A stretch of 64,000 nucleotides of DNA from Combretum micranthum (GCA_024138025.1 JAMXBD010001195.1:372001-436000), one strand, 5' to 3'. Shown: positions 1 to 13,525, numbered from the stretch's first letter. A program made the numbers and translations. The notes: generated by a model not told the origin, from the letters alone.

Positions 1-1433
1 GATGGTTGATATCTGCTACTTTCATGGAAGTCCCTAGCTACTTTAATAGGTCCGAGTCAAATTATTGGGTAAAGTATCGATAATAATGATTTGTAAGTTT
101 AACGAAGCCAATTTGTTGAAGTAAGTATTTCAAGCAATGTATAAAAGGACCACACATCAACAACTGCTATAGACTTGATTGGATGGTTTGGTTCCATAAG
201 AGGATAATGCTCCACAAATTTATTTTATTTTCCATTAGAATGGAGAAGTTTAGGTTACATGCAGTCAAAGGAAAATGATGCATGAGTACGTAAGTATACT
301 GTAGCCATTTTGAGAAGTCAATGTAGTTTTTGCACAAATGATGTTACATACCTTTTGCTGTAAATGAATATGCTAGTTGGTTACTTTATGTACGATGAGA
401 ATAAGCTACATATATATATATATATATATATCTTAAATGAAAAAAATATAACCTTAGGACAATAGAATTGAAGGGGAAAAAATTATACGATGTACGTATG
501 TTTATTCCTACTTTTAGCATGGTGGGAAGTTAGTCTGCGTGAGTAAGTAAATTGGCAAATGTCAATCAAATGGAGGCATGTAGAAGGTTAGGTATGAAAA
601 TGTTTGTTTATATTAGAGGAAAAGAATATTTTTTTGGAAATACTATGAAAATTGTACTTGCAGTATGGAAAGACCCGTTTAATTGGTCTATATGTGCATC
701 TTGGAGATAATCTACATATATGGAAAACAAATCACCGATGATGTAAGGAATTAATTTTTATATCTATTTTTTATGTATATGAATAATGGTATGAGGATAA
801 AAGCCGTGTGTGAAAGTACCTACTCTATGTGAATAGGCTAAGCAATGAATTTTTGTTAAATGTGGGAATCCATGAGATGTTAGTTATTGTAGAGTATATT
901 TGATGTTAAATGTGTTATTTGTACTTGTAATTTGATTGTCATCTTACAATGTGCCTGTCCTTGTTGTGGAGACATTGCATTCTTCTAAATTCGATTGTGA
1001 CTTCTACAATGAGATCTCATTGAATTGAGTCCATTTTGTATTTGAAATGATTTTTGGGAAGCATTTCATAAGATTTAAAATATTTGTTATACATGAACTA
1101 TGATCCTGTAATGTGGCAATAAGAGAAAAGGAAAGGAAGAAATTAAAAAAAAAAATAATAATATATATATATATATAGTGAGGTAAAATTGTAAATTCAT
1201 TTTAAAATGTTTTACAAAATCTGTATAAAATTGACAACATATTATAAAGAAAGAAATTATGATCTATTATTTATCAAATATGAGGTTATAGAATGAAATT
1301 TGACCAAATAAAAAAAATAATTGCACATGATTTTTTTTTCTAAGTAGCCATATGACCATATATTTAATGAAACATATTAATAATTGGGAAACTTTATATA
1401 TAAGAGAAGAAAGATCTATATATATAAAATATT
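1..1433. other. AT-rich intergenic stretch, no gene seen
   Basis: No reading frame of note and no recognisable element. It contains short AT microsatellites near 411-431 and 1160-1178. The right limit is the target duplication of the LINE that starts at 1452. Confidence 0.6.
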
Positions 1434-1438
1434 AAAAA

Positions 1439-1451
1439 CCAAATAAGGATT
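1439..1451. repeat. Left target-site duplication of the LINE
   Basis: The 13 bases CCAAATAAGGATT recur as CCAAATGAGGATT at 13526-13538, directly after the poly(A) tail of the LINE, with one substitution. Both copies are preceded by a run of A, so the true duplication may be up to 18 bp. Such duplications are expected from target-primed reverse transcription, and this pair fixes both ends of the element. Confidence 0.85.
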
Positions 1452-1483
1452 GTTAATATTATTAACTTTTCCATCCACAGTCA

Positions 1484-3395
1484 ATGGAAAACCGTAGATC
1501 TCCCTTGGGATCCCCAACTAAAGACCAACAAAGTGATTTCTTCAATAGTAGGAAAAAAAGACAAATTCGTATTAACCATGATGAGGTTTTTGCGAGTGAA
1601 TTAGTGTTTGAAGACAATAATAAATCCACATATTACAATCATAACACCAAATCTTATAGAGATGTTGTAGCCTCTTGCATTTCGAGAGCCTACGAACCCA
1701 TTTTTCTTCAAAATTACTTTTGATAATGAGCCATCGCCTGATTTAAAAGACATGGAAGATTCAGAAGACCCCTTGGATGATATTATAAGCGATGGAATTG
1801 GGATCAAAAGAATCATGTTTAGAACGGATGAGAAGGATTCCATTCGTAATAAATGGAAACAAACCTTAATCATTAAGTCCTGGGTATAATCCTGAGCTAC
1901 CAAATGCTCCTCAATAAATAGTATTTCATCTGTAGGAAACTGCAAATTTTAGCATGGAGAGTGTGGGAAAAGGATTTATTTTATATCCTTTCAATCGAAA
2001 GCGGAGGTGCAAATGATAATTGATGAAGGACCATGGTTCATCAATGGGTATTTCTGTACAATTAGAAGACAGAGATTGAATTTCTCCCCTTCAATAATGA
2101 TTTTGATTCAGTTGTAGTTTGGGCAAGAATCCATGAATTACAATTAGAGTATTACTATGGAGAAGCTTTATTGAAAATTGGGAAGGCCATTTGTGTTGTT
2201 CTTCGTTTTGACATACTTTCATACCATTATCATCGATGTTTGGAAATATAGGGTTCAATATAAAAGGTTACCTTCTTTTTGTAATAATTGTGGTTGTGTT
2301 GGTCATAATAAGCAATTCCACTGTTCGCAGTTTTGTCACAAAAGGAAAAGAAACTGTCAGGATAATAACATCAACTCTGCACCAGATGTGACAGGTGATG
2401 AAAGCCACAACAATCTTAACTGCCATTCAGAAGAAATTTTAAATACTAAATCCAATACTGGGACAAAAGGATATGGTGAATGGATTAAAGTAAAAAGGAG
2501 AAAAGGGGTCCCAAACCCAACCCACGTGTACCTAATGAAAGAGCCATTTCAAATCAGAATTCGACCAATGCGACAAAAAGAATGTCCAATACTCTTAATT
2601 AAAGATCTCCCTTTTTAAGAATAAAATAAGACATTGGTTCTACACCTGAAAATCCTAAGATATCGGTCAAATGTCGACATTAACCATCATGCTCTTTTGC
2701 ATAAGGGAAAACCAAATGACAGAGATGCTATCGATAGACAGTAAATTGATGAAAATACTAAACCAAACATTAGTATTAATTTCTCGTCCATTAGAGAGAA
2801 TACACAGATTCATAGCTCAAAAAATAGACGCTTCAGGTTAATCAAACAGTAAGTATGAAGACATGGTACACAACACCAAAATCAGTTTGCTGGTGAGAAT
2901 CCTTCATCCTCTGTCAGAGATAACACTAGACACACTCTTCGTTCAACAACATGGTTGATAGCCTTTGTAGGTTAATCATACAATCTACTGGTAGAGGTCA
3001 TCTCAACCATACCCATACAGATTCCAATCGTAAAAATCCATCAACTTCTTATGGTAAGTTACAAAGACACCTTCCTGATGGGAAGAGAAGGGTCGTAGTG
3101 AACCAGACAAACATTAGATCCATTTGAGAGGGACTTCTACACATAGTGCAAGTCGTAACACTAGCTATATTATACCATCAATAATACTTCAAAGATGAGG
3201 ACCCACATGTCACAACCTTGCCAAGAAAGTCCTTTAGGGAAATAACGCCATGGATATTCAGTCCATGAGAGAAGACCCTAATGATTCTAATGTTCAGTAC
3301 CAAACTGCATTGGTTTAGAGTATAAGTAATCGAATTCAAGAATCCATCCAAAGGTCTTGATCCGTGGTGCAAAACCATCATTTCTATGGATGATG
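1484..3395 (+). pseudogene. LINE ORF1 remnant (nucleic-acid-binding, CCHC knuckle)
   Basis: It begins with an ATG at 1484, 32 bases after the 5' end of the LINE, and reads MENRRSPLGSP, then a TKSYRDVVAS-like stretch near the N-terminus that resembles plant L1 ORF1 proteins. A second open segment at 2178-2618 has the knuckle CNNCGCVGHNKQFHC at about 2276-2320, matching the CCHC type found in plant LINE ORF1. The part between (1720-2180) resembles the DUF4283 region but is shifted in frame. The 3' part to the start of ORF2 is littered with stops, so the end is approximate. The intact protein would bind LINE RNA; this copy cannot be translated as one protein. Confidence 0.75.
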
Positions 3396-6300
3396 AAAGG
3401 AAGTTGAGGAATGTTTAGAGAAATATGGTTGATATACAGTTCAAAATTCCTATATAGAATGTACGAGGTGCAAGTGACCTTCAAAGAAGAAGAGCTTTGG
3501 AAGACTTAAAATGATTACATAAGCCCCATCTTCTAGTTTTACTTGAAACTAGATTGAGCCAAAGACTTGCTAACGATATCAAACGTGCTTTGTGGTTCAA
3601 TAAAATGGCTTATGTAGAGTTAATTGGCTAAAGTGGTAGTATTCTTACTTTATGGAATAAGGAAGATGCGATCATCTTTACCATCTTCTCAACCCAACAG
3701 GAGATTCATCTTCGAGTACGAGTACCCAGCTACCTTAATACTTTTATTATTTCTCCTATTTATGTTAGTACGTTACCATCTAAAAGAAAAAATTTATGGG
3801 ATAACTTAAGATGGCTTTGTAATAATTTTAGTGAGCTCTAGTCCATTGTGGGAGATTTTAATGAAATGCTGCAGAGGGAAGAGAAGTGGGTAGCGTACGT
3901 GTGAACCAATGTAGAGTTGATATTTATTAGAGTTGTATGAATGATTATGGTATGATAGATGATGGGTTCATTGATAAATCCTACACTTGGACCAATAAAA
4001 GTAGATATCTCTTTAAATTGATTAGATCAAGATTAGATAGAGCTTAGATTAATGATTGCTGAATAAATTCTTTCCTTGAGACGAAACTTTTCCACGTAGT
4101 GAGCAGTCAATCTGACCATTGTAGCCTCCTTCTAACCACTCTTCCTTCCCATACCTTGTTAAGGAAAGATGCATGGCCTTCCGTATCCAGAACATGTGGT
4201 TAAAACATCCTCTTTTTAAAGAGTTGATCCAAAGTAGTTGGAAACATAACCTCCTTTTGTGCCTTACTTCTTTAAAGGAACTTAAACAAAAATTAAGATG
4301 GTGGAATAAACACATTTTTGGCATCATTCCCCATTGTAAAGAGAAGATTTCCAAACAAATTTTCATCTTGAAAAACCTTGTCATTCATACCCCATCACAA
4401 GATACTTTAAACAGATTAAACTTCACTTATGAGGAGCTAAACAAAGTATTACATGATGAACAACTTCTTTGGGCACAAAAATCTATACCATCTTAGATTG
4501 TTAAAGGAGATAATAATATCAGGTTCTTTCATGCCAGTACTATTGCAAGAAGAAATAAGGCAAGGATCTATGGTTTAGAGAATGAAAAGGGGAGGAGTGG
4601 CTCACAACACATTCTGATATTGAAAAGCTGATAATTAACTTCTTTAATACCTTATTCAAATAAGAAAAACTAAAAGTCTCCATCTCAATGACTTCATAAA
4701 TGTGAGAAGATAACATCTAGAAACTGATCTTCATGATTCTTTATGCTCCATACCAGATAGGAAGGAAATTTGGGATTCCCTAAACAACGTAAGATCCAAT
4801 AAGGCTCTAAGAATAGATGGGCTAAACACTGGCTTTTATAAACGATGCTGAGATATTGTGGGAGATTCAGTTGTACATATTATTAGAAATTGCTTTAATG
4901 TTGGATGAATTGATGAGGAAATAAGCAAAAATCTTACAGTTATAGTCCTTATTCCCAAAAATGTGAGTGCAGAAAGCATCAAAGATTTTAGACCTGTAAG
5001 CTTAGTACTACAATTAACAAGATTATTACAAAAATTCTTATAAGAAGGTTAAGACCTTGAATAGAAGAATTAATCAGTCTATCACAAGCTACTTTTATGC
5101 TAGGATAGAGTACAACAAATAATGTCAATTTCATGCAAGAATTATTGCATCGATTCTCTTGTAAAAAAAAGGAAAAAATGGGTAGGATGTTGATGAAATT
5201 TGACCTTGAAATGGCCTATCACTGCATGGAATGGGATTTTCTCCAAAATGCAATGTAAACTTTGAACCTTCCTGAGTAGTGGATCAAACTAGTCTCATTC
5301 TGTTTAGCATCCTCCTCTTACTCTATGATAGTAAATGGTGAAATCACATGAAATTCAACAAGCTATAGAGGACTTAGACAAGGATGCCCAATATCCCCAT
5401 ACCTTTTTGTCATAAGGATGGAAATGCTTAGTACATGGATACAAGCGGCAATTGACTCGAACTGGTGGAAATTTATCAAACTAAGAGGAGTTGACCTTGA
5501 TTTTTCCCACAAATTTTTTGCTAATGATCTTATTTTAATGGGAGAAGCCATGAAAGAAAATGCCCAGCTAATGATTGACTTGTTGAATCTTTTTAGACAT
5601 ATGTCAGAACAAAAAATAAATCTTGCAAAATTAAGAGTTTTGTTCTCTGCTAATGTACACCAGCCTTGTAGAGATAAAATCAGTGCAACAATTAAAATTC
5701 AAAGCATTGATAGTCTCGGGAAGTACTTGGGATTTGATCTAGACTATAAAGGTAATATAGGAAAAGAAGCCATTGATAGAATTTTGGAGAAACTTAGAAA
5801 TAAACTTACAAGATGTAAAGTGAAAATCTTTTCAATGGCTGGTAGACGTATTCTAATCAAATCAACTTTAGGAGGTATCATGCAAGTAGTTTCCATGCCT
5901 AAGGCTTTCCTTTTAAAAGCTAAGAAAATAGTTAAAGATTTCTTTTGGAGCAGCATGAAGAAGAGGAATATCCATGAAATTAAATGGGATGAAATTTCTA
6001 GACCTAAATGTCACGCCCCAAAAGATACCCTAGACGTGGTAGTCTGCCACATATAGTATTAAAACTTAAGAATGATTTCCCAAAGTCACGCGAAAACTTC
6101 AACACCATATGTAAGGTGTCTATCACAACAATAGGAGACACCAGTGGAATGTGTAATTCGAATAGCAAATATAGCATACAAAAAATCTAGATAAATATCT
6201 AATTTCAACATTATAAGAATATAGTCCTTACATCATCTTAGGGACATTCCCCCGATAAATCTCCAAACAACATAATATCAACTTAGTCCTTCGCATAAAG

Positions 6301-8577
6301 AAACACTATTAGAACCAAAAGATATTAAAGAAAATCTATTCTAAGATCTTCAAAATGATTTCCAAAATCTTCCCAAAACATAATCCCACTCGGGTATATG
6401 AAGTCCTCGGACATAAGAAATATTGGTCATGTTTCAACAAAAGTCTATCGGAGTATAAGCATAATTAGCTTAGTGAGAATATTCCTGAATTAACGTACCC
6501 GTATCAATAATTTCAAACAAGTATATGAATGCATCAAGCAAGTGAACAAGCAATACATATGATCTACTGAAAATCATATGTTTTGAATGGATTTACCCCA
6601 TTCACTCGGTGGTTAGGTGTTTCTGGCTCTTTAAAACCCATATTTGAAATCTAACTTATGTAGTTTATTTCTGGCTCCTACTCGCTCATACTGAAATAGT
6701 TCTTGCTGGCTCCTATTCGCCCATCTTACAGACTTTCGGCTCTTGCAAACCCCACTACTATACTCTTGTCCCATCAAGTATAGTAGCTAATGAAATGAAA
6801 CTAACTAAGTGGTATGCATGAATCAATTAATATATATAACTCGAAATATGTAATTAAGGTATTTTAAGGTAATCACAAAATTGCAGACACTCCAGCATAA
6901 TAAAACATAATTTGATTAACAATAACTCATGTCCCGCTATGCTTAATATTCTTTCAACCAATGTTATCATGCATAATTCATTTTCATCTTTTCCTACTTC
7001 TAGTACCTCTAACTACAAGCGCAAATAAGTACGTAAAAGGTAGAAGATAAACTCGCTCGGCCATCCTTGCTACAATTCTTTACTGGTAATGGTCCTCCGA
7101 ATATGAATCCTCCCAAACTTTGTTACCTAAACGAAAGAAATACCCGGAATGAGTATTTCATGGAATCTCTACTTGAACTTTCTAATTCTATTTTAGTATT
7201 TGCGTCAAAATTCGGATAGGAGGAAATTTCAACTTAAAACGACCATAACTAGCTTATTTAACTCGGAATTTCGCATATTATATACTATTTTCTACCTACT
7301 CGAAAAGATTTATTCATTTCTAAGGTTACTTTTGTCATCAAAAGCCATTCAAGTTGCAAAATACCATGGTACAAAATAGTTACGAATTTCAAAATCCTCA
7401 AAATATGATTTTCCAAACCTTTCTTTTTTTCAAAAATCCTTAAATAAAATATATAGATATTTGTATAGTTGAAAAATCCTTTGAATATATATTTACACTC
7501 ATATTGTATGCATGATTTTTGTAGTGTTGTCTCAATATTGATATTTCACAAACAATTTATCTTTAAGAGTTTCAAAAGATGAAACTTTGAAAGTTTTTCC
7601 TTTTTAAATTGCTAGAAGGAAACTTAAAAATTCTTGAGTTGTTATAAGTTAGTGTTTTCTCATTATAATTCCATTTCCTAACTTTTCAAAAGTAATTTAA
7701 TTTCTAAAAAGTTGGTTCTTTAAGTTATCTACCAACTTTATTTCTAATGATTGAAAAATAAGCTTTTCAAAATTTTTCTTAAGTTGTTGGTGTGGTCTAA
7801 TATTTGGAGTTGTGTTAAATGTATGTTTTCCTCTTGTTTTTCATATTCTTTTTCTTTTTTAGAAAATAAGTTTACTTTTGAAACTGTACTTTCTTGGCAA
7901 AATTTATTTATTTATTCTTTTTCCAAGTTGGTCTTCTAAAATAGTGAGATGGTTTCACCTTGATTTGAAAAACTTGTTTTATTCCTATGTTTATCAAGTG
8001 ATGGCATAATCCTTTTTAGATAAGTTCATAACAAAAGCTTTCCTAATAAAGAATTGTCAACATTAGAACTTGGCAACAATTTCATTTTAACCTTGAAAAG
8101 AGAATAACAATATTAAAACTAAGTCTTGTGGAAGTTTTTCTTAGTAAGTGATTTTCAAAATCTATGATGAGCCTATTTAAGTTTTATAAAAGATATGGTT
8201 GGGTTAAAATTTCAAGTTTAATGCTAAAATTTATATCTTTATGGAGTATTTAGTTCCTGCTTATAAAAGAGATGAGTTTTCTTTATTATTTGAAGAAATC
8301 TTCATTACTAACACTTTGAAATCTATGATTAGTTTGTGTAAACTTTTGAAAAGAATTCATTTAAAATAAAACTTAGATCTTTTATTGAAAAATCTTTTGT
8401 TTAAGTAATAAGGAATTTAGTTTACTTTTCTTTATTAACAAAATAACCCATTTTCGTTTTTATGAAGACAACAACATTCTAATGATGTATGAATATGATT
8501 ATGTAGCAATGGAAAGTAAGAATAATGCATAATAGTGAGAAATACATAAGCAAATAAACGTAATAATATGGTCAGAT

Positions 8578-8729
8578 ATTGGGAACCTTAGCTTCATCAA
8601 GATATCCCGGTCAAGCATTGAGAGCCTTAGCTTCATCAAGCATCTTGATCAAGCATTGGGAGCCTTAGCTTCATCAAGGCATTCCAATCAACTATTGGAA
8701 GCCTTATCTTCATCAAGGCATCCCGAGAC
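8578..8729. repeat. Minisatellite, about four copies of a 38-39 bp unit
   Basis: Units start at 8578, 8617, 8655 and 8694 with ATTG(G/A)(G/A)A/GCC, and each contains CTTAGCTTCATCAAG or a near variant. The spacing is 39, 38 and 39 bases. The copies differ at several positions, so the array is not recent. It lies inside the noncoding element at 6009-11872 and is followed by a purine-rich tract. Confidence 0.85.
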
Positions 8730-8865
8730 TAAGAATAGACTAGTCCCAAAGAAAAAGAAAAAGAAAGGAAAGAGAAAGCAATAATAAAAGAACTAATAAA
8801 AGCAAGTTACAGAGTTAGTGAGCATTTAGGCTCTAAGAAATATATAGGTATACATATAAATATTA

Positions 8866-8891
8866 ATATATATATATATATATATATATAA
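8866..8891. repeat. TA dinucleotide microsatellite
   Basis: An uninterrupted run of TA repeats inside the noncoding element. Confidence 0.8.
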
Positions 8892-9809
8892 GGTTAGGTT
8901 AGGAGCATAATAACAACATAATAACATAACAATATTAATAAAACAACATAGTAATAAATAAGGTTTGTTCATAAACAATAACAAAACATGAATATAGTGT
9001 TGCTTCCATAACAATTAGTTATTTAGGAAACACACACCATGGTCATGTTAAGTTACATAACATGTAAAACAAATATAGGTAGGATTTTATCTAAGAGTGT
9101 TTTTGAGTGGAATGAAGACAGTAGATTAATGTGGTATTATGTGAGTAGTAAGGAATTGTAAGTGGTTTATGTGTAGTGAAGAATTATGAGAAAGATTGAA
9201 TGGAAGAAGGTTTTCGTAGAGAGAATCTGTAGAGAGAGAAGTTGTGGAAATATTTTGGGAGAGTTTTGTTATATAAAATGAAGGTGTAAAAGAAGCGGAA
9301 GGAAATGGGGTATTTATAAAATTTTGGAGTGAAAATTAGATGTAATAAAATAAATTGAGAGAAAAGAGAGAGAGGGCCGGCGGCATTATGGAGGAGGAGA
9401 GAGAGTGTTTTGATTAAATTATATATATTTTTAATGAAAAGAAGTAATGTGTAAGGTATGTTGTGAATAAAGTTGTGTTGGAAATAAAAAAAGTGTAAGA
9501 AATAGGTGTATAGATAGTAAAAATAGGTTGTAAGAAAAAGTAGAGATGATAAAATAGTAATGAATAGTAGACTAGATAAATAAAATACCAGTAGTAATAA
9601 AAATATACGTAAACGAGCTATATCTTATATTTTTAGTTATCGAAAAATTATAAAACTGATATTTTTGGATTTCCTATATTATTATGATTCTAATGGTATA
9701 AATGGAATATTTTTATCATCCGGTGTTCCCGGGCACAGTTTTCGAAAACTGATCTCGTTTGGATTTGAAAGACACTAGAAATGGACGAATTTGATATTTT
9801 TATATTTAT

Positions 9810-11464
9810 TGTTGGTCCTAAATAATAATCAAGAAGGGGCGTTGAATTGATTATTACAAATTTTTGTCTTTAAAAGTAATCCCTTTTCAGTTTTGACAAA
9901 TGAGAACAATATACCAATTAAACAAATATAAAAATAAATTTCATAAAATTAAAAGAATAGAGAAAAGAAGATCAAGTAGCAATTTATAGTGGTTCCGCCT
10001 TGTGCGTCAATCCACTCTTCCAGCTCCAAGCCGGGGATCCCGTTATCTTACGGGTTTTTTTCCACCATATCCAATAAGTTTAAATTACAAGCTTGTGCAA
10101 TCCTGTCTGCTAGATTCTCACAGCTATTTTCTAGCTACAACCAATCTACAGAGTCTAAACTTGTAACTAAACTATCAATAAAAAAGGCAACAACACGTTC
10201 CTTCTTTACAAATAAGATATTTAAATCAAATAGCTAAAGAATGAATGCTAAAATATTAGCTCACTATTGCAAATGTAGAGAAATTATGAAAAATCTCAAT
10301 GAAGGCAAACTTTTGTAATTTGTTCTGTATTTGCTTCTATATATCTTTTTGGTAAAGGAAAGAGTCTTTTTGTTTTCAACGTGAAAAGCAGTAGTAATAG
10401 GTTCTTGTTTTCTCTCTGGTTTTCTGCGCATATATCATTCTTCTTCATCAAACGTTCAAAACTGCGTGGAAGATAAGATCATATCTCACTTTTCTCGGCT
10501 AAAGATCTGTAGTTCCTTATCCTTATTTTGAATTTGAAATTATGTCAATAGCTTTAATGAATAGAACACATTCTTCTAGTGTTTTGTAATTCTATCTGAT
10601 TTTTGAATAACTTGAGACGTTGAAATGAAGATAAGGTCTGCTTGATTCTCGTGATTCTTCCAAATCTGATGTTATCCACTTTGAAATTCTCCTATAACGT
10701 TGTTCTGTATGGAGATATACTTTAGAAATTATCTATTGCTGATATATCGACCTTCATCGTTATCTTATTTTGAAGATAACGTTTATCTTCTTTTAAACTC
10801 CTTAACAAGATCCATGAAATAAGATAAGAGATAATCTTGCTTTTGTTATAAATTAATACCGATAATCCCTTTGTCTTGACCTGAATCTTGTGAAAATAGT
10901 ATCTAATTTTGTCCTTGAATAATTGTTCTCGCTTGTAGAGTGAGAAAGTAAAAATCGTTTAAACCCCCTTTAGATATAATCCGACTTTAATGAAACAAAT
11001 AAGTATATTACCCAAATACTTATTATCTCGGAGCTAAGTTTTCATTATATTTCTATGAAACCATTTGAACAGAAGTAGACTTTACTGAAGAAGATAAACA
11101 TTAACTCTTGTTTTTAAAAAAAATTCTAGAAAAGGTTATGGGAAAAGTTCTGTATTTTTGGAAAAAAATGCTTTAACCTTAAAGTAACATTCTTGAAAAC
11201 ATTCTATATCTCCTTTATTCCTTTGAAAATTCATTGAGAACAATATAGCTTATCTCAAAACTTTTGTATACTTTGTTTATGATAAACAAAGTATGTAACT
11301 CGTATAAATATAACTCATTTAACCGCTTATCTTGAGCTCATCAAGATTCTTTAAAGTTCTGTGGAAGGTTCTACCTTATATATGAAAATTCTACACACTA
11401 AAAAAAATTATTACCTTCTTGATATTTTGTTATCATCAAAAATTTAGTTAATAGAGAATCAACA
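9810..11464. mobile_element. Nested 1.65-kb noncoding TG...CA element, probable solo LTR
   Basis: It starts TGTTGGTCCTAA and ends GAATCAACA, and it is flanked by a perfect 5-bp duplication TTTAT (9805-9809 and 11465-11469). TGTTGG...CAACA termini with a 5-bp duplication are typical of Ty1/copia LTRs. The early GTGGTTCCGCC-like segment after 9985 recalls the long LTRs of the SIRE/Maximus group, but that assignment rests on memory of family style. No coding region, primer-binding site or second LTR is visible inside it. The open frame 9989-10237 has no recognisable domain and I do not call it a gene. Confidence 0.6.
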
Positions 11465-13525
11465 TTTATATTATTACGAACTATTATAAGCCATTAACTC
11501 AATTCCGTTGTCTAGGATTTGAGAACACGAGATTGCCGGAGTTCAAATTGGTATATTGTCTTGATCTTTGTTGACTTTTGAAACTTCGGTTTGACTAGGG
11601 TTAGGGTTTAATCCAACTTTACTCTAGAAATTGAGAGGTTTACATTACGGATCAGATAGATGATTTTTCTCATATTCAGGTTTTGAGTCGAATGATTATT
11701 GAATTTTCTATTTTTGTTTTAAAAGATCCTCTTTTTCTTAAGACCATAAAATCCCGTGTTTGATCTTGTTTAGGGTTCGGTTTTAACTTGGGTCTGTTTT
11801 TAGGGTTTCGATTTGGTATTTTAATTCATGAACTATTTCTAGGAATTGTGGAAAAAAAATTCGGGGTTTACACAAAAGATCTGGGAGGTGTTGGCTTATG
11901 GCATCTTTCGATAAGAAATGAGGCTTGTATGACCAAATTATACTAGAAAATGCACACCAAGAAGGTTTTTTTGACATAACGAAGAGAAAGCACCAACAAT
12001 TGCAAAATTGTGGCAAACTTAATTTTTCCAAAACTCTTAAACACATCATTCATATGTCCCATTGGGTAGATAACAAGATGATCCGTATACCAAGAAATGG
12101 GCATTATTGCCTCTTTTGGAAAATAAACTGGATTAACCTAGATGCACCTTCATCTTTCTTATACGGCCCCTTGACCAAGAGGATGATAAATCTCGCCTTA
12201 GCTAAAGCTTGGAGGGACATTGATGATTGGCAAGAGGACATTATTGGTTATCCCATTGACCAGCAAATCAAAAACCTCTTAGGGTCAATTTTCTAGTTGA
12301 AGAATAGTAGCAAAGATGTCTGGGCATGCATGAATGAACTAGGAGGAGAACTTACCATAAGATCAGCATATGTATCCTATTTCAGGAAAGAGCCACACAA
12401 CAATCTACTAATATTGATGAGTGGATATAATCCGCATAAGCCTACCCCAAGATCAAAATTTTCCTTTAGAGATGCTTGAAACATTGCCTTCTGACAAAGG
12501 ATAAGCTAATAAGTAAAGGTATACTAGTTGATCTAACATGCCTACTATGTAGGAACTCACAAGAGGATACATATCATTTCTTCAGGAAATGTTCAAAGAC
12601 TATTGCCTGGTGGCAAGCAATTAATTCTCCCTGTGGATTTTTGGACCTCTATACATTTACCATTTAAGTAATGGCTCCAAAGATATGTTAGAATAAAGAA
12701 AGGTTCTTAGAAAAGTAAGGAACCTCAATGGCAAATAATCTTCTTTTTCATCCTATAGCATATATGGAAGAGTGGAAATGATGTACTCTTTCGTACTCAA
12801 AGTCCAACTTGTCACTGGATACATTCCGCAAGATCTCCAGCTCATGAATTCTGGAGCTACAAACATAAAAAGAGATCTTAGAGAATTTATCTGCACATCC
12901 TTGTGAGTGGATACTCTTAGACTCTCCTAAGTTGAAAATTAATGTAGATGCTTCAGTATCTTCACTGTAGAATCGAACTACAATAGGTGGATGCATTAGG
13001 GATGCAAATGGCACATGCATAGGTCTTTTTCTATAAGTTTGTGCATAAAAGCTCCCTACTTGAAGCCGAAATTTGAAGTGTTTTCTAAGCACTAATGATC
13101 TTTAGTACTTATCATACTTGATCTACTAATTGAAACAGATTCTATGAAGCCTTTAGGTGGCTAATTGCAATTAATAGCTATCCTAATACTTTGCTAAATT
13201 TTGTTAATGTCTATAGGCAGTTGGTTGAGATGATACCATTGATTCAGATGTAATGGATGCTTAGAGAAACAAATGAAGCTGCCAATGAACTTGCTACAAG
13301 CAAATTATCTCTCCAGGAAGACCTTATCTATTTTGAATCCATCCCTTTAAGTATTTTTGTCTTACTTCCTTGTCCTATTAAGGATTTGATTTTGAAATCT
13401 AGGATTGTAATATTTGACCCAGTTTTTGACATTAATGTAACTTAGCCACCTTGATGTGCCCTTGAAATTTTGTATGTTCATTCTGTTTGTTTGAATTGCA
13501 ATTAGCCTTAAAAAAAAAAAAAAAA

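Larger units (their letters stand above)
6009..11872 (-). mobile_element. Long noncoding TG...CA element (family copy 1), possible solo long LTR or non-autonomous LTR element
   Basis: The + strand starts TGTCACGCCCC and ends GGGGTTTACA, so read on the - strand it runs from TGTAAACCCC to GGGGCGTGACA. It is flanked by CTAAA (6004-6008) and CAAAA (11873-11877), a 5-bp target duplication with one mismatch. It sits inside LINE ORF2, and its removal restores the LINE frame (RPK then DLGG). I see no protease, reverse transcriptase or integrase motifs. About 1.66 kb of it is a nested insertion (9810-11464 plus duplication), leaving about 4.2 kb. Two other copies with the same termini are at 38220-41138 and 55842-61314. 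The LTR nature is inferred from termini and duplication length. Confidence 0.7.
3426..13445 (+). pseudogene. LINE ORF2 remnant (endonuclease, reverse transcriptase, RNase H)
   Basis: Endonuclease motifs can be read at 3460-4130: NVRGA, LLVLLETRLS (catalytic Glu), IVGDFNEML and SDHCSLLL. A DFRPVSL-like start of the reverse transcriptase is at about 4985-5005. The best preserved RT stretch is 5418-6008, where the catalytic motif reads FANDL instead of FADDL. At RPK (6002-6008) the frame is cut by an inserted element and resumes in frame at 11878 with DLGGVGLWHLS. A zf-RVT-like segment (LTCLLCRNSQEDTYHFFRKC) lies at about 12530-12600, and RNase H pieces (NVDAS, GGCIRDANGT, then REANEAA-like RETNEAANELA) lie at 12940-13300. 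Stops and frameshifts throughout show an inactive copy. Confidence 0.82.
1452..13525 (+). mobile_element. Near full-length, decayed LINE-1-type retrotransposon, split by a later insertion
   Basis: The ends are set by a 13-bp target duplication (1439-1451 and 13526-13538) and a terminal poly(A) run at about 13510-13525. Domains in order are an ORF1 with a CCHC knuckle, an endonuclease, a reverse transcriptase, a zf-RVT-like Cys/His motif and an RNase H remnant. That order is typical of plant L1 elements with a C-terminal RNase H. Taking out the 5.86-kb insertion at 6009-11872 and one copy of its 5-bp duplication leaves about 6.2 kb, the normal size of a complete plant L1. Both ORFs hold many stops and frameshifts, so the element is dead. 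It is the oldest layer of this part of the window. Confidence 0.88.

Noticed and set aside
8578..8729. CRISPR-like regularly repeated units
   Set aside because: Units are contiguous and diverged with no spacers, in plant nuclear DNA. It is a minisatellite.
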